From NCBI GenBank assembly GCA_029562045.1, contig JAKQWJ010000088.1, positions 1 to 5,431 on the forward strand: a stretch of DNA of 5,431 nt, in the 5' to 3' direction. The translations under genes and the position numbers were made by a program. This DNA is from Spirochaetota bacterium. GTDB lineage: Bacteria; Spirochaetota; Spirochaetia; DTKZ01. Positions within the stretch are counted from its first letter, which is position 1; each line of letters opens with the position of its first letter. Positions 5,181-5,431 of the stretch are shown piece after piece. The notes beneath the pieces were generated by a model, which had not been told where the DNA came from, did no database searches, and worked only from the letters and a program-made list of their open reading frames with translations.

Positions 5181-5431
5181 TTGAAACGCCCGGCGGACTT
5201 CTCTCCGGTCCCGGCGGTTCTGCTTGTTCTGACATTGGCGGGCCCCGGAACCGTCCGCTGCGGGGCGGCGCCGTCGGAAATCACCACCCGGCTCGAGGCT
5301 CCGGGGGCCCTGAGCAGCCGGTTCCTGACCGACACCGGGACGGGGCGGGTTCTTTTCGTGGATATCCGGGACCCCCGGCGGCCGGAGAAGGACTTCACCG
5401 CCCTGGGCTTCGGCTCCCCGGCTCTCACCCT
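5181..5431 (+). CDS. Probable exported protein of unknown function, 5' part only
   Basis: I do not recognise this protein. An open frame runs from TTG 5181 through 83 codons off the right edge. It begins MKRPADFSP, then a hydrophobic stretch (residues 10-21) and a turn with GPG, which looks like a signal peptide; cleavage near CGAA (27-30) is possible. Cys27 does not sit in a good lipobox. The rest (ITTRLEAPGALSSRF, GRVLFVDIRD) is a mixed soluble sequence. Third codon positions are strongly G/C, as in the neighbouring real genes, which favours this frame over the Gly/Pro/Arg-rich frames overlapping it. The start is uncertain: in-frame GTG codons at 5169 and 5157 are alternatives, and AGGGGG at 5162-5167 is 13 bases before TTG 5181 but too close to GTG 5169. 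The gene is divergent from ackA. No function is proposed. Confidence 0.55.
   Translation, partial: MKRPADFSPVPAVLLVLTLAGPGTVRCGAAPSEITTRLEAPGALSSRFLTDTGTGRVLFVDIRDPRRPEKDFTALGFGSPALT

Noticed and set aside
5054..5428. Minus-strand open frame upstream of ackA
   Set aside because: It runs through the ackA promoter region and is Arg/Pro/Gly/Ser-rich. The plus-strand frame over 5181-5431 has a signal-peptide pattern and better codon bias.

Overview
This is a GC-rich bacterial window with strong G/C preference at third codon positions in all the real genes. It holds four recognisable genes or gene groups and the start of a fifth gene. The proteins suggest an anaerobic or fermentative bacterium: there is an acetate kinase of an unusual, C-terminally extended type and a pyruvate-type class II aldolase. 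From memory, extended acetate kinases of this kind occur in spirochaetes and some other anaerobes, so Spirochaetota is a reasonable but unproven guess for the host.

Layout. Positions 1-2657 (minus strand) are a compact ABC importer operon of the nitrate/sulfonate/taurine (NitT/TauT) type: a periplasmic substrate-binding protein (1641-2657), the ATPase (847-1671) and the permease (850 down to the left edge, 3' end missing). The three genes overlap end to start. A good sigma70-like promoter (TTGACC, 17 bp, TATTAT) lies just upstream of the binding-protein gene. Positions 2658-2859 are a divergent regulatory region. Positions 2860-3606 (plus strand) encode an HpcH/HpaI-family aldolase with the expected catalytic and metal-binding residues. 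Positions 3607-3687 separate two convergent genes and contain GC-rich hairpins. Positions 3688-5025 (minus strand) encode acetate kinase, with its own candidate promoter upstream. Positions 5026-5180 are a second divergent region with two perfect palindromes and an A/T tract. From about 5181 to the right edge (plus strand) runs the 5' part of an unrecognised, probably exported protein.

How the genes may work together. The importer and the aldolase are divergent neighbours sharing about 200 bp of regulatory DNA, which suggests, but does not prove, that the imported compound or its breakdown product is an aldolase substrate. HpcH/HpaI enzymes typically release pyruvate or a related 2-oxo acid; pyruvate carbon can reach acetyl phosphate, and acetate kinase would then make ATP and acetate. 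The kinase sits on the opposite strand with its own promoter, so this metabolic link is inference only. I see no RNA genes, CRISPR, insertion sequences or phage genes. The most unusual points are the enlarged permease N-terminus and the atypical acetate kinase; I see no clear evidence of a wholly new system.
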